Shown here: piece after piece, positions 1 through 13,777 of the stretch
How the letters are laid out: each line of letters starts with the position of its first letter
Position numbering within the stretch: the first letter of the stretch is position 1
Notes under the pieces: model-generated
Told to the model about the DNA's origin: nothing
What the model saw: the letters and a program-made list of their open reading frames with translations, nothing else
Database searches by the model: none
Position numbers and translations under genes: made by a program
Assembly (NCBI RefSeq): GCF_001422925.1
Contig: NZ_LMNI01000012.1
Coordinates: 310,345-374,344 of the forward strand
DNA from: Microbacterium sp. Leaf288
GTDB taxonomy: Bacteria; Actinomycetota; Actinomycetes; Actinomycetales; Microbacteriaceae
Length of the DNA stretch: 64,000 nt
Direction of reading: 5' to 3'

Positions 1-103
1 TGCGGCATCCGTCCGATATGGAACGATAGGGGCAAGCGCCGTCCTGAAGGCGCGGCCGACGCGCCGCACAGCCCGCGACGCGCCGCCGACCGAGAGGGGA
101 ATC

Positions 104-1660
104 GTGTCCGCATACCCGGCCTGGACGCCGGCGTCACGCCCCGGGATCATCCCGCTGCACCCGCTGTCGTTCGGCACGATCCTGGGCCGCTCGTTCTCGG
201 CGCTGCGGCAGAACCCGCGCGTGCTGCTGGGCTTCGCGCTCGTCGTGCAGACGCTCGCGTACATCGTCGTCCTCGGCGGTGTGCTCGCCATCGGGTGGGC
301 GTCGTTCTCGCGCCTTGACACACTGCGGCCGGGCACGGAGGAGTACGACACCGTCATGGCGGGGTCGATCGCGCTCACCGCCGTCGCCGGCATCGTGCTG
401 TCGCTGGCCGCGGGCGCGCTCAGCGTCATCGTGCAGGGCATCGTCGTCGTCGAGGTGACACACGCCGCCGTCGCCGAGAAGCAGACCCTCGGCGCGCTCT
501 GGCGTCAGGTCAAGCCGATCGCGTGGCGGCTCATCGGTTACTCGCTGCTCGTCGTCCTGGCGGTCATCGCGGTCGTCGCGGTGGTCGTGCTCGGGATCGT
601 GGGCATCGCGATGGCGGCGCCGCCGGCGGCGATCCTGCTGACGATCCTCGTGATCCTCGCCGCGATCCCTCTCACGTGGTGGCTGATGATCAAGCTCCTG
701 CTGGTGCCGGCCGCCATCATCATCGAGCACGCCACGATCCTCCAGGCGCTGTCGCGCTCGTGGACCCTCACGCGTCGGCGCTTCTGGCCGGCCCTGGGCA
801 TCATCCTCGTGATCAGCGTCATCTTCGCGGCCGTCGCGCAGGTCGTGAGCCTGCCCATGAGCTTCCTCTCGATGGGGCTGACGACGATCATCGCCCCCAC
901 GGGCGATCCCGAGCCGACGGCCATCATCGGCTTCATCGCCGCGACCCTGCTCACGCAGGTGCTCACGCTGCTCCTGCAGTCGGTCGCCGTCGTCGTGCAG
1001 TCCACCGCGACGGCGCTCATCTACATCGACTGCCGCATGCGCCGCGAAGGGCTCGACCTCGACCTGCTGGCCTACGTGGAGCGACGGGATGCCGGGGCCA
1101 CCGCTCTCGCCGATCCCTATCGCGAGCACATCGGGCGCGAGATCGCGCCGCGGGGTGTTCGCGGGGCATACCCGGTGCCCGGTCACGCACCGTACCCGCC
1201 CGGGTATGCGATCCCGGGGTACCCGCCCGCGCCGGCCGGCGCGGTGTTCTCCACGGCGCCGGCGCAGCCGGGCTACGGGCCACCCGCAGGATACGGACCG
1301 CAGCCGGGCCACGGCGTGCCGCCGGCGTACGGAGCACCTGGCCAGCAGGGCTACGGCGTGCCGCCCGGGTACGGCGCGCCGGCCCAGCCTGCGTACGGTG
1401 CCCCGGCACAGCCTGCCTACGGTGCGCCCGCGCAGCCGGCGTATGGTGCGCCCGCGCAGCCGGCGTATGGTGCGCCCGCGCAACCCGCCTACGGTGCGCC
1501 CGCCGACCGCCCCGCGGCCCCGGCGCCCGCGCAGCCGCCCGCGGCCACGGCCGACGCAGCCCCCGCACCGCCGGCGCCCGCGGACGAGCCCTCCCCCACC
1601 CGCTGGACCGCCCCCGGCGCCGCACCCGACGGCACCGACCGCGAGTCGCCGTGGGCCTGA
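104..1660 (+). CDS. Polytopic membrane protein with Pro/Ala/Tyr-rich repeat tail
   Basis: This is a 518-residue protein of unknown function. About six hydrophobic segments span residues 35-310 and look like the membrane domain of glycerophosphoryl diester phosphodiesterase-type proteins, but no phosphodiesterase catalytic domain is present. From about residue 345 the chain is low complexity, rich in Pro, Gly, Ala and Tyr, with five 8-residue units reading QPAYGAPA, and is probably a disordered cytoplasmic or wall-facing tail. The GTG start follows a GAGAGGGGA ribosome site at 92-100. Its last 10 bases overlap the DUF4129 gene, so it is the first gene of the MoxR operon. Mycobacterial MoxR clusters carry a membrane protein in the same place (Rv3690). 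The operon context suggests envelope quality control, which is inference. Confidence 0.85.
   Translation: MSAYPAWTPASRPGIIPLHPLSFGTILGRSFSALRQNPRVLLGFALVVQTLAYIVVLGGVLAIGWASFSRLDTLRPGTEEYDTVMAGSIALTAVAGIVLSLAAGALSVIVQGIVVVEVTHAAVAEKQTLGALWRQVKPIAWRLIGYSLLVVLAVIAVVAVVVLGIVGIAMAAPPAAILLTILVILAAIPLTWWLMIKLLLVPAAIIIEHATILQALSRSWTLTRRRFWPALGIILVISVIFAAVAQVVSLPMSFLSMGLTTIIAPTGDPEPTAIIGFIAATLLTQVLTLLLQSVAVVVQSTATALIYIDCRMRREGLDLDLLAYVERRDAGATALADPYREHIGREIAPRGVRGAYPVPGHAPYPPGYAIPGYPPAPAGAVFSTAPAQPGYGPPAGYGPQPGHGVPPAYGAPGQQGYGVPPGYGAPAQPAYGAPAQPAYGAPAQPAYGAPAQPAYGAPAQPAYGAPADRPAAPAPAQPPAATADAAPAPPAPADEPSPTRWTAPGAAPDGTDRESPWA
1385..1504 (+). repeat. Five 24-bp tandem repeats coding QPAYGAPA
   Basis: Five head-to-tail 24-bp units lie in frame within the tail of the first gene. 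Units 3 and 4 (1433-1456 and 1457-1480) are identical at every base and the others differ by a few, mostly silent, changes. The unit length is a multiple of three, so copy-number change would keep the frame. Confidence 0.9.
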
Positions 1661-2337
1661 TCCCCGCCGCTGTGCGCGCGCTCGCGCGCGCGTACGACGC
1701 CGTCCCGCCGCTCACGCCGGACGGTGACGACGCGCGGCGGTGGGCGGAGCAGGAACTGTCGGACCCGGCGTACGACGTGGCCGAACCGACGCCGTTCGAC
1801 CGCATCGCGCGCGCCGTCGGCGACTTCATCGCGTCGCTGCTGAATCCGGACCTCTCCGGCGGATGGGGCTCGACGTTCGCGCTCGTCGCCGCGATCGTCG
1901 TCGCCGTCGTCATCATCGCGGCGTTCCTGCTGTGGGGCGTGCCGCGGGTGACCCGGCGTGCCGCGTCGCGGACGCCGCTCCTGTTCGGCGAGGCCGAGCA
2001 CCGCTCCGCCGCCGAGCTTCGTGCGGCCGCCGCAGAGCGCGCCCGCGCGGCCGACTGGGACACGGCGATCGTGCTGCGTTTCCGCGCCCTCGCCCGCGGC
2101 TGCCTCGAACGCGGTGTCGTCGACCCGCCGCCCGGCGCGACCGTGCACGCGTTCGCTCGAGCCGCAGGCGCGGCCTTCCCCGCACTCGAGGCCCGGCTCG
2201 AAGCTGCGGCCACCGCGTTCGACGACGTCCGCTACCTGCGGCGTCCGGGGAGCGAAGACCTCTACCGTCTCGTCGAGTCCGCCGACGACGCCGTCTCCGC
2301 CGCCCGCCCGGTCGCCCGGGAGGAGGTCCCCGCATGA
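1651..2337 (+). CDS. DUF4129 domain membrane protein
   Basis: The protein has 228 residues. One membrane helix sits near residues 68-92 and is followed by a cytoplasmic C-terminal domain typical of DUF4129. Conserved stretches in that domain include AADWDTAIVLRFRALARG and the ending with FDDVRYLRR. The GTG start at 1651 overlaps the previous stop by 10 bases, so translation is likely coupled. DUF4129 proteins usually accompany MoxR and DUF58 genes, as here. The molecular role is unknown. The frame is open far upstream, but that part is antisense-like shadow of the first gene. Confidence 0.88.
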   Translation: MGLIPAAVRALARAYDAVPPLTPDGDDARRWAEQELSDPAYDVAEPTPFDRIARAVGDFIASLLNPDLSGGWGSTFALVAAIVVAVVIIAAFLLWGVPRVTRRAASRTPLLFGEAEHRSAAELRAAAAERARAADWDTAIVLRFRALARGCLERGVVDPPPGATVHAFARAAGAAFPALEARLEAAATAFDDVRYLRRPGSEDLYRLVESADDAVSAARPVAREEVPA

Positions 2338-2455
2338 GACTCCCGCACACAGAATCGGAGATTCTGGTCGACACCCCGTGTGGCGCGACCACCGGGCGGC
2401 GTGTCGCCGAATGCCTCCGATTCTGTGCACCCGCCACGGGCTGCCGAGGCACCGC
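2338..2455. promoter_or_regulatory. Intergenic 13-bp inverted repeat inside the MoxR operon
   Basis: This 118-base gap interrupts an operon whose other joints overlap or nearly touch. It holds a perfect 13-bp inverted repeat, CACAGAATCGGAG at 2348-2360 and CTCCGATTCTGTG at 2415-2427, separated by 54 bases. The first arm also runs into a small palindrome (GAATC GGA GATTC). It could be an attenuator, an RNA processing hairpin or a small mobile palindrome. No function can be assigned from sequence alone. Confidence 0.6.
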
Positions 2456-3696
2456 ATGACGGCGGCGGCGCTCGACACGTCGACTCCGGTCCCCGCGTCC
2501 CCTCCGCCCGGCGGCGGCGCGCCGGGCGGATCCTCCGGGCGCGTGGGTCCAGCTGGGCCCCGGCGCGGCCGCCGGTGGGCGGCGTGGGTCTCGATCGGGC
2601 TCGCCCTGCTCGTGATCGGCGGGATCGGCGGGGCGGTGTCGGCGGCGAACCAGTGGGCGCAGCGCGACGCGCTCGACCCGGACTCGACCGGCCCGGGCGG
2701 CACCCGCGCTCTCGCCGAGATCCTGCGCGGCCACGGCGTCGACGTGCGGGTGGTGCGAGATCGCGCGGCCGCATCGGAGATCCTGGCCACGGCGCCCGCA
2801 ACCCTCGTCCTCCCCGACGCGCCAGCGCTCTCGGACGACGCGATCGCCGACCTCGCCGCCGAGGCCACGGACATCGTGCTCATCGAGCCCCGTGCCCGCA
2901 CGCTCGATCTCCTGCTCCCGGGCTCGGCGCCCGCCGGGGTCGCCCCCGACACGGCGATCGAGCCCGACTGCGACGTCGACGCGGCGCTGCGCGCCGGGTC
3001 CGTCGCTCCGGGGGCGGTCTACAGCGCGGGCGATTCCGAGGCGTGCTACCCGGCGGAGGCCGGCTCCGCTCTCCTCGTCCGTTCCGCCGATGACGGCCGC
3101 GTCGCCGCGGTCGATGCCCGACCGCTCTTCGCCAACGAGCACCTCGCCCAGAACGGCAACGCGGCGCTCGCGGTGAACCTGCTGGGGCGGCATCCGCTCG
3201 TCGTCTGGTACGTCCCGAATCCCGGCGACACCGACCTCGCGAACGCGAACCCGTCGCTCGGCGACCTCACGCCGCCCTGGGTGAGCGCGGTCATCGTCCT
3301 CCTCCTGATCGCGGGCATCGCCGCGGGCGTCTGGCGCGGCCGCCGGTTCGGCCCGCTCGTGGCGGAGACCCTGCCTGTGACGGTGCGCGCCTCCGAGACG
3401 ACCGAGGGGCGCGCCCGCCTCTACGCGCGCGCCGGCGATCCGCTGCACGCCGCGGACCGCCTGCGCATCGGCGCACTGCGGCGCATCGCGGCTCTCCTCG
3501 GCCTCGGCGCGAACGCCGCCGCCCCCGAGATCGCCGACGCCGCCGCGGGCCGCACCGGGCTCGACCGGAGGATCGCGCGCAGCATCCTGATCGACGACAT
3601 CCCCCGCAGCGACGCGGACCTCGTCGCCCTGAGCACCCGCTTGAGAGACCTCGAGGACGCCGTGCGTACGGCCGTCCGCCCCGAAAGGAGTCCCCG

Positions 3697-3700
<4 letters not shown>
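2456..3700 (+). CDS. DUF4350 domain-containing membrane protein
   Basis: The protein has 414 residues. A helix at about residues 43-64 is followed by an extracytoplasmic domain of DUF4350 type (GGTRALAEILRGHGVDV and the following region), a second helix near residues 283-303, and a cytoplasmic C-terminal part. It matches the layout of the mycobacterial Rv3691 family beside moxR2. The ATG start was chosen because the protein becomes DUF4350-like shortly after it and the region before it holds an inverted repeat. The stop overlaps the moxR start as ATGA. Function is unknown, with a role in the MoxR envelope system inferred from context. Confidence 0.85.
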
Positions 3701-4713
<1,013 letters not shown>

Positions 4714-4718
4714 GCCGC

Positions 4719-6020
4719 ATGTACGTCACCGGTCGTCTGCCGCTGCTCGTCGCCCTCGGCGCGCTGCCCGTCGCGCTGCTCTCGGCGGCGGGCGTCGACG
4801 CGTGGATCGCGGCCGCGGGGTGGGTGCTGCTGTGCCTCGTCGCGCTGCTCGGCGACGCCGTGGCGGCACCGGACCCCCGCCGGATCGCCGTGACGCGGCG
4901 CATGCCCGGGCGCGCGCTCCTCGGCCAGTCGGTGGTCGCCGAACTCGTCCTGCGCAACGGCGGCGAGCGCACGCTGCGCGGCCGGATCCGCGACGCGTGG
5001 CAGCCGACCGCGGGGGCTCCCGCGGAACGGCCGGCCGTCGTCATCCCGCCCGGCGAGGCCCGGACCATCGCCGTCCCGCTCCTCCCCCGCCGCCGCGGCG
5101 AGCTGCGCTCACGCTTCGTCGTCGTAAGGTCCGACGGACCGCTGCGCCTCGCCGGACGCCAGGCCCGCCTCGACGAGCCCGGCGCCGTGCGCGTGCTGCC
5201 GCCGTTCACCGCCCGCCGTCATCTGCCGTCGCGGCTCGCCCGACTGCGCGAGCTCGACGGCAACACCAGCGTGCAGGTGCGCGGTCAAGGCACGGAGTTC
5301 GACAGCCTGCGCGAGTACGTCCGCGGCGACGACGTGCGATCGATCGACTGGCGCGCGACGGCGCGGGCGAGCACGACCATGCTCCGCACCTGGCGCCCCG
5401 AGCGCGACCGGCACGTCGTGATCGTGATCGACACCGGACGCACGGCGGCCGCGCGCGTCGGCGACGGGGTGCGGATGGATGCCGCGATGGAGGCGGCCCT
5501 CCTCCTCTCGGCGCTGGCCACCCGGGCGGGCGACCATGTGCACCTGCTGATGTTCGACCGCAAGATCCGCGCCCGCGTCACACGCGTGGACGGACCCGGT
5601 CTGCTGCCCGCGCTGGTGGACGCGATGGCGCCCGTCGAACCCCAGCTGATCGACACCGACTGGGATGCCGCGTTCGCGCAGGTGCGCGTGCTCACCTCCC
5701 GCCCGTCCCTGGTGGTGCTCCTGACCGCGCAGGACGCGGCGGAGGCGGCGCGCGGATTCCTCGGGTCGCTGCCCGCCCTCGCGCGCGGGGCGCACGTGCT
5801 GGTCGGCACCGTCACCGACGAAGAGGACGCGCTGCCGGAGCGTCCCGGCGCCGCCGACGTGTACCGCGCCGCCGCCATCGAGCAGAGCGCCCACGACGCC
5901 GCCGTCGTCGCAGCCGCGATCGGCCGGGCCGGCGGTGAGGCGATCGCCGCGACACCCGAAGACCTGCCGCCGCGGATCGCCGACCGCTACCTCGCACTGA
6001 AGGCCGCCGGTCGCCTGTGA
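4719..6020 (+). CDS. DUF58 domain protein, MoxR partner
   Basis: The protein has 433 residues. Two hydrophobic segments at residues 8-50 are followed by a long cytoplasmic part with the DUF58 signature GTEFDSLREYVRGDDVRSID near residue 190, then a vWA-like fold (HVVIVIDTGRT) with a partly preserved metal site. DUF58 proteins sit beside MoxR ATPases and are likely their substrates or effectors. The ATG is 5 bases after the moxR stop. It ends the first operon, and the next 311 bases hold no gene. Confidence 0.93.
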   Translation: MYVTGRLPLLVALGALPVALLSAAGVDAWIAAAGWVLLCLVALLGDAVAAPDPRRIAVTRRMPGRALLGQSVVAELVLRNGGERTLRGRIRDAWQPTAGAPAERPAVVIPPGEARTIAVPLLPRRRGELRSRFVVVRSDGPLRLAGRQARLDEPGAVRVLPPFTARRHLPSRLARLRELDGNTSVQVRGQGTEFDSLREYVRGDDVRSIDWRATARASTTMLRTWRPERDRHVVIVIDTGRTAAARVGDGVRMDAAMEAALLLSALATRAGDHVHLLMFDRKIRARVTRVDGPGLLPALVDAMAPVEPQLIDTDWDAAFAQVRVLTSRPSLVVLLTAQDAAEAARGFLGSLPALARGAHVLVGTVTDEEDALPERPGAADVYRAAAIEQSAHDAAVVAAAIGRAGGEAIAATPEDLPPRIADRYLALKAAGRL

Positions 6021-6331
6021 GGCACCGGACTCGCCGCACCAGGAGCCGCCTCTCCGGGTTCGGGGCGCGCCCCGCGCCTTCGGGGCGCACCGCATGCGCC
6101 CCGAACGCAGCCCGTGCGCCCCGAACCGCGGGCGACGACACACAGAGCGGACCAGCGGAGGGGACGGATGCCGCGGGCGACAGCATCCGACACCGCAAAC
6201 GGGTGGCAACCATTGCCTGAACCACGGGGGAAACTTGCGGAGATCAGGCGTTATACGCGGACACTCCGCGCGCGGTTCCTGGGAAACCGCTGAACATGCC
6301 GCTAGCCTCGCGGCGAGGAAAGGAGTCCGCC
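6021..6331. other. Non-coding stretch before the aquaporin gene
   Basis: There are 311 bases without a supportable gene. The first third carries the repeated TTCGGGGCGC elements at 6057-6125. The remainder is ordinary intergenic sequence running up to a strong ribosome site (GAGGAAAGGAG, 6315-6325). A TAGCCT hexamer at 6303-6308 could be a -10 element, but I found no convincing -35 box. Confidence 0.6.
6057..6125. repeat. Four copies of TTCGGGGCGC, two direct and two inverted
   Basis: TTCGGGGCGC occurs at 6059-6068 and 6079-6088, and its reverse complement GCGCCCCGAA at 6096-6105 and 6116-6125. Each pair is exactly 20 bases apart. The array can fold into one long or two nested stem-loops just after the DUF58 stop. 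It may end the MoxR operon transcript or be a dispersed palindromic repeat. Confidence 0.75.
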
Positions 6332-7129
6332 ATGTCGGATACCACCATCCCGCCCACCACGGTGAACAGGCTCGTCGCGGAGGCATTGGGAACGTTTCTG
6401 CTCGTCTTCGGCGGTGTCGGCGCGGCGCTGTTCGCGGCCAACTTCCCGGCCGGAGACGAGGGCAACCCGCTCGGTATCGCGTTCGTCGGCGTCTCGCTGG
6501 CGTTCGGACTGACCGTCGTCGCGGGCGCCTACGCATGGGGACCGATCTCGGGCGGCCACTTCAACCCCGCCATCACGCTCGGGCTCGCCGCCGCCGGCCG
6601 CTTCGAGTGGAAGAACACGATCGGCTACATCATCGCCCAGGTGATCGGCGGCGCCCTCGGCACGACGCTCATCGTGCTGATCGGCATCTTCGGCACGAAT
6701 AACTGGCTCGCCAACGCACAGGACGGCGGCTTCGCGTCGAACGGCTACGGCACCGGCGATTTCGGTTCGCCCGGCGGCTTCGAGCTCGGCGCGGCGATCA
6801 TCGCAGAGGTCGTGCTGACGGCGATCTTCGTGCTCATCATCCTCGGCGTCACCCATTCCACGCGCGGCACGGCGGCTCTCGCGCCGCTTGCGATCGGGCT
6901 CACGCTGACGCTCATCCACCTCATCTCGATCCCGATCGACAACACGTCGGTGAACCCGGCCCGCTCGATCGCGGCGGCGATCTACGGCGGCCCCGGCCCG
7001 CTGTCGCAGCTGTGGGTGTTCATCGTGTTCCCGATCGTCGGCGGCCTCATCGCCGGTGTCCTGCACCGGGCGCTCTTCGAGCCCAAGGGCACGCTGCCCC
7101 CGGTTCAGGCCGAGGCGCGGGTCAAGTAG
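6332..7129 (+). CDS. aqpZ: Aquaporin (MIP family water channel)
   Basis: The protein has 265 residues and six membrane helices. Both NPA boxes are present at residues 78-80 (GGHFNPAIT) and 208-210 (SVNPARS). Residues fitting the water-selective filter of AqpZ are visible: a helix-2 Phe, H196, T205 and R211. Water transport is therefore more likely than glycerol transport. The ATG lies 6 bases after GAAAGGAG. It is transcribed toward katG and separated from it by a strong hairpin. Its place inside the MoxR/SpoIIM/RDD neighbourhood looks like an insertion shared with katG-furA. Confidence 0.93.
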   Translation: MSDTTIPPTTVNRLVAEALGTFLLVFGGVGAALFAANFPAGDEGNPLGIAFVGVSLAFGLTVVAGAYAWGPISGGHFNPAITLGLAAAGRFEWKNTIGYIIAQVIGGALGTTLIVLIGIFGTNNWLANAQDGGFASNGYGTGDFGSPGGFELGAAIIAEVVLTAIFVLIILGVTHSTRGTAALAPLAIGLTLTLIHLISIPIDNTSVNPARSIAAAIYGGPGPLSQLWVFIVFPIVGGLIAGVLHRALFEPKGTLPPVQAEARVK

Positions 7130-7145
7130 GCACCGCACGCACCAC

Positions 7146-7186
7146 GAGAAGCGGCCCGCCCCCTTTCCGGGGACGGGCCGCTTCTC
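7146..7186. terminator. Bidirectional terminator between aquaporin and katG
   Basis: A perfect 13-bp stem, GAGAAGCGGCCCG at 7146-7158 and CGGGCCGCTTCTC at 7174-7186, lies between two convergent stop codons. The loop contains a further CCCC/GGGG pairing. There is no long T run, which is usual in high-GC genomes. Confidence 0.85.
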
Positions 7187-7199
7187 TGTTCAGCGAGTG

Positions 7200-11089
<3,890 letters not shown>

Positions 11090-11105
11090 GCGCTTTACTG
11101 TAGCC
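11090..11105. promoter_or_regulatory. 16-bp divergent promoter region with shared -10 element
   Basis: Only 16 bases separate two divergent start codons. They contain TACTGTA, which reads TACAGT on the minus strand, ending 7 bases before the SpoIIM-like ATG, a position fitting a leaderless transcript. On the plus strand TACTGT ends 4 bases before the RDD ATG. There is no room for ribosome sites in either direction. Confidence 0.6.
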
Positions 11106-11951
11106 ATGCCCGCCGAGCAGCCCGCCATCGTCGACATCCACCAGGACGAGGTGCTCACCGGCGAGGCCGTCGCGCTCGACGTGCAGCCGCTCGGCTTCTT
11201 CATGCGTGCACTCGGGGTGATCATCGACATGATCCTCGGCGTCGTGGTGTTCCTCCTGGTGGTGTGGGGCATCACCTGGCTCGCGGGGATCGGCGCCGTC
11301 GACGAGGCGGTGATGCCGATCCTCACGATCGTGCTGCTCGTGCTCGTCATGGTGGTGATCCCGACCGTCGTCGAGACCACCAGCCATGGGCGCAGCCTCG
11401 GCAAGCTCGCCGTCGGCGGCCGCATCGTGCGGGCCGACGGCGGCGCCTCGGGTTTCCGTCACGCCTTCATCCGCGCCCTCGTGGGCGTGTTCGAGCTGTG
11501 GTTCACGGTGGGCGCCGTCGCCGCGCTCGTCGGTGCCTTCACCCCTCGCTCGCAGCGCCTCGGCGACCTCCTCGCCGGAACCTACTCCGAGCGCACGCGC
11601 ACGCCGCGCCTGCCCGACCCGCAACTCGGGATCCCGCCTCAGCTCGCCGAATGGGCCGCCGTCGCGGACGTCGCGCGACTCCCCGAACGCCTCTCTCGGC
11701 GCTTGGCGCAGTTCGCCCGATCGGCGGCGAGCATGGAGCCGTCCGCACGCGCGCGGGTGGCAGCATCCCTCGCCCGAGAAGCCGCCGAGCACGTCTCACC
11801 GGTGCCGTCCGTCGACCCCGAGACGTTCCTCATCGGGGTCGTCGCCGTACGCCGGGAGCGCGAGCTGCGAGCGCTGCGGCTCGAGACCGCACGCGCGGAC
11901 GCCCTCGCGGGGCCGGTGTCGGCGCCGCCGCGCGGATTCCCCGAGCGCTGA
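11106..11951 (+). CDS. RDD family membrane protein
   Basis: The protein has 281 residues. The N-terminal two thirds form an RDD domain with three membrane helices. Family hallmarks are GFFMRALGVIIDM in helix 1, TTSHGRSLGKLAVGGRIV after helix 2, and QRLGDLLAGTYSERT at the end. The C-terminal third is soluble, helical and Arg/Ala rich. The gene is divergent from the SpoIIM-like gene, the arrangement seen at Rv3694c/Rv3695. Transport or stress functions have been suggested for RDD proteins, but none is proven here. Confidence 0.9.
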   Translation: MPAEQPAIVDIHQDEVLTGEAVALDVQPLGFFMRALGVIIDMILGVVVFLLVVWGITWLAGIGAVDEAVMPILTIVLLVLVMVVIPTVVETTSHGRSLGKLAVGGRIVRADGGASGFRHAFIRALVGVFELWFTVGAVAALVGAFTPRSQRLGDLLAGTYSERTRTPRLPDPQLGIPPQLAEWAAVADVARLPERLSRRLAQFARSAASMEPSARARVAASLAREAAEHVSPVPSVDPETFLIGVVAVRRERELRALRLETARADALAGPVSAPPRGFPER

Positions 11952-11971
11952 GCACGGGGGCCCGCGCTCAG
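11948..11971. terminator. Hairpin containing the stop codons of RDD gene and ahcY
   Basis: CTGAGC at 11948-11953 pairs with GCTCAG at 11966-11971, with GGG/CCC pairing inside. The TGA of the RDD gene and the TGA of the convergent ahcY are embedded in the two arms, so one short palindrome serves as both stops and probable bidirectional terminator. Confidence 0.6.
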
Positions 11972-13467
11972 TACCGGTAGTGCTCGAGCTTGTAGGGGCC
12001 CTCGACCGGCACGCCGATGTACGACGCCTGCTCGGGGGTGAGCTCGGTGAGCTGCACGCCGAGCGCGTCGAGGTGGAGGCGCGCGACCTTCTCATCGAGG
12101 TGCTTGGGGAGCACGTAGACCGCGGTCGGGTACTCGTCGCGCTTGGTGAAGAGCTCGAGCTGGGCGAGAACCTGGTTCGTGAACGACGCGCTCATGACGA
12201 ACGACGGGTGGCCCGTCGCGTTGCCCAGGTTCAGCAGACGGCCCTCGCTCAGCACCAGCACGCTGCGCCCGTTCGGAAGACGCCACTCGTGCACCTGGGG
12301 CTTGATCTCGATCTTCTCGACCCCGGCGAGGGACTCGAGGCCCGCCATGTCGATCTCGTTGTCGAAGTGGCCGACGTTGCCGACGATCGCGAGGTGCTTG
12401 AGCCCCAGCAGGTCGTCGACGGTCACGACGTCCTTGTTGCCGGTGCCGGTGATGAGGATGTCGACCTGGTCGGCGACATCCGCGAGCCGCGCGACCTGGT
12501 AGCCGTCCATCGCGGCCTGCAGCGCGCAGATCGGGTCGACCTCGCTGACGATGACGCGCGCACCCTGCCCGCGCAGGGCCTCCGCGGCGCCCTTGCCCAC
12601 GTCGCCGTAGCCGCACACGAACGCGACCTTGCCGCCCATCAGCACGTCGGTGGCACGGTTGATGCCGTCGGGCAGCGAGTGGCGGATGCCGTACTTGTTG
12701 TCGAACTTCGACTTCGTCACCGAGTCGTTCACGTTGATCGCGGGGAACAGCAGGTCGCCGGATGCCGCGAGCTCGTAGAGGCGGTGAACGCCCGTGGTGG
12801 TCTCCTCCGTGACGCCGAGAAGACCCTCGGCCATGCGCGTGAAGCGCTGCGGATCGCGCGCGAGGCTGGCGCGCAGGGTCTCGAGGACGATGCGGTACTC
12901 GGCGGAGTCGTCGGCCGCAGCATCCGGAACCGAACCCTCCTTCTCGAATTCGACGCCCTTGTGCACGAGGAGGGTCGCGTCGCCGCCGTCGTCGAGGATC
13001 ATGTTGGGGCCGTCGAAGCCCTCCGCGGTCCAGTCGAAGATGCGGTCGGCGAGACGCCAGTACTCCTCGAGCGTCTCGCCCTTCCACGCGAAGACCGGGA
13101 CGCCGGCGGGGGCATCGACCGTGCCTGCCGGGCCGACGACGACGGCGGCGGCGGCTTCGTCCTGCGTGGAGAAGATGTTGCAGCTGGCCCAGCGCACCTG
13201 CGCGCCGAGGGCGACGAGGGTTTCGATGAGCACGGCGGTCTGCACCGTCATGTGCAGCGACCCCGCGATGCGTGCGCCCTTCAGCGGCTGCGACGCTCCG
13301 AACTCCTCGCGCAGTGCCATGAGCCCCGGCATCTCGTTCTCGGCGAGGCGCAGCTGATGGCGCCCCGCTTCGGCGAGCGAGAGGTCGGCGACCTCGTACT
13401 CGAAGCCCTCACGGGACTCGGTGACCTCGGTGGCAGCAGGCGTGGCGACGGGCGTGTGGGTCGGCAT
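11968..13467 (-). CDS. ahcY: Adenosylhomocysteinase (SAH hydrolase)
   Basis: This 499-residue NAD-dependent enzyme splits S-adenosylhomocysteine into adenosine and homocysteine in the methyl cycle. The Rossmann NAD motif is [17 protein letters not shown]. Substrate-site segments include [30 protein letters not shown] and the C-terminal YKLEHYRY that reaches into the neighbouring subunit of the tetramer. The long insertion around residues 150-200 is typical of the bacterial and mycobacterial form. The gene stands alone on this strand, with the DUF3499 gene ending 22 bases upstream. Confidence 0.97.
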   Translation of the reverse strand: MPTHTPVATPAATEVTESREGFEYEVADLSLAEAGRHQLRLAENEMPGLMALREEFGASQPLKGARIAGSLHMTVQTAVLIETLVALGAQVRWASCNIFSTQDEAAAAVVVGPAGTVDAPAGVPVFAWKGETLEEYWRLADRIFDWTAEGFDGPNMILDDGGDATLLVHKGVEFEKEGSVPDAAADDSAEYRIVLETLRASLARDPQRFTRMAEGLLGVTEETTTGVHRLYELAASGDLLFPAINVNDSVTKSKFDNKYGIRHSLPDGINRATDVLMGGKVAFVCGYGDVGKGAAEALRGQGARVIVSEVDPICALQAAMDGYQVARLADVADQVDILITGTGNKDVVTVDDLLGLKHLAIVGNVGHFDNEIDMAGLESLAGVEKIEIKPQVHEWRLPNGRSVLVLSEGRLLNLGNATGHPSFVMSASFTNQVLAQLELFTKRDEYPTAVYVLPKHLDEKVARLHLDALGVQLTELTPEQASYIGVPVEGPYKLEHYRY

Positions 13468-13489
13468 CCGCCCATTCTCCCACGCCGGC

Positions 13490-13696
13490 TCAGGCCCGGA
13501 GGGTCTCGTGCCGGACGACGACCCAGCCCTTGGGTACGGAGAGGCGGTCGGTGTGGATCGCGCAGAGGTCGTGGGCGTGCGGATCGCCGGCGGCGCCGAG
13601 CGGGCCGAGAGCCGCCATCTGGTCGCCGTAGTCGTAGGTGAGCGTGGACACCGCCTCACGGGCGCATCCGACCTTGGAGCAGACTCTCTCGCGCAT
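13490..13696 (-). CDS. DUF3499 small Cys-containing protein
   Basis: The protein has 68 residues and starts [11 protein letters not shown], the usual beginning of DUF3499. Cysteines at 6 and 11 plus a later DLCAIH segment suggest a small zinc ribbon, a visible motif rather than a shown function. DUF3499 genes are nearly confined to Actinobacteria and sit with the metallopeptidase-like and whiB genes, as in Rv3258c-Rv3260c. The ATG at 13696 is preferred over longer frames because the conserved N-terminus begins there. Confidence 0.85.
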   Translation of the reverse strand: MRERVCSKVGCAREAVSTLTYDYGDQMAALGPLGAAGDPHAHDLCAIHTDRLSVPKGWVVVRHETLRA

Positions 13697-13777
13697 CGGG
13701 TAGACGCTATCGCGCACGACCGACAGGGGAACGGATGCCGCGCCGCACGACGTCGCGACTGTTCCGCGTCGCCGGAT

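Noticed and set aside
134..1483. Open frame of 449 codons on the minus strand opposite the first gene
   Set aside because: Arg- and His-rich antisense shadow. The plus-strand gene has a ribosome site, helices and operon overlap.
6021..6331. Short frames on both strands before the aquaporin gene
   Set aside because: They arise from the GC-rich repeat array, lack ribosome sites and give Arg-rich peptides with no recognisable family.
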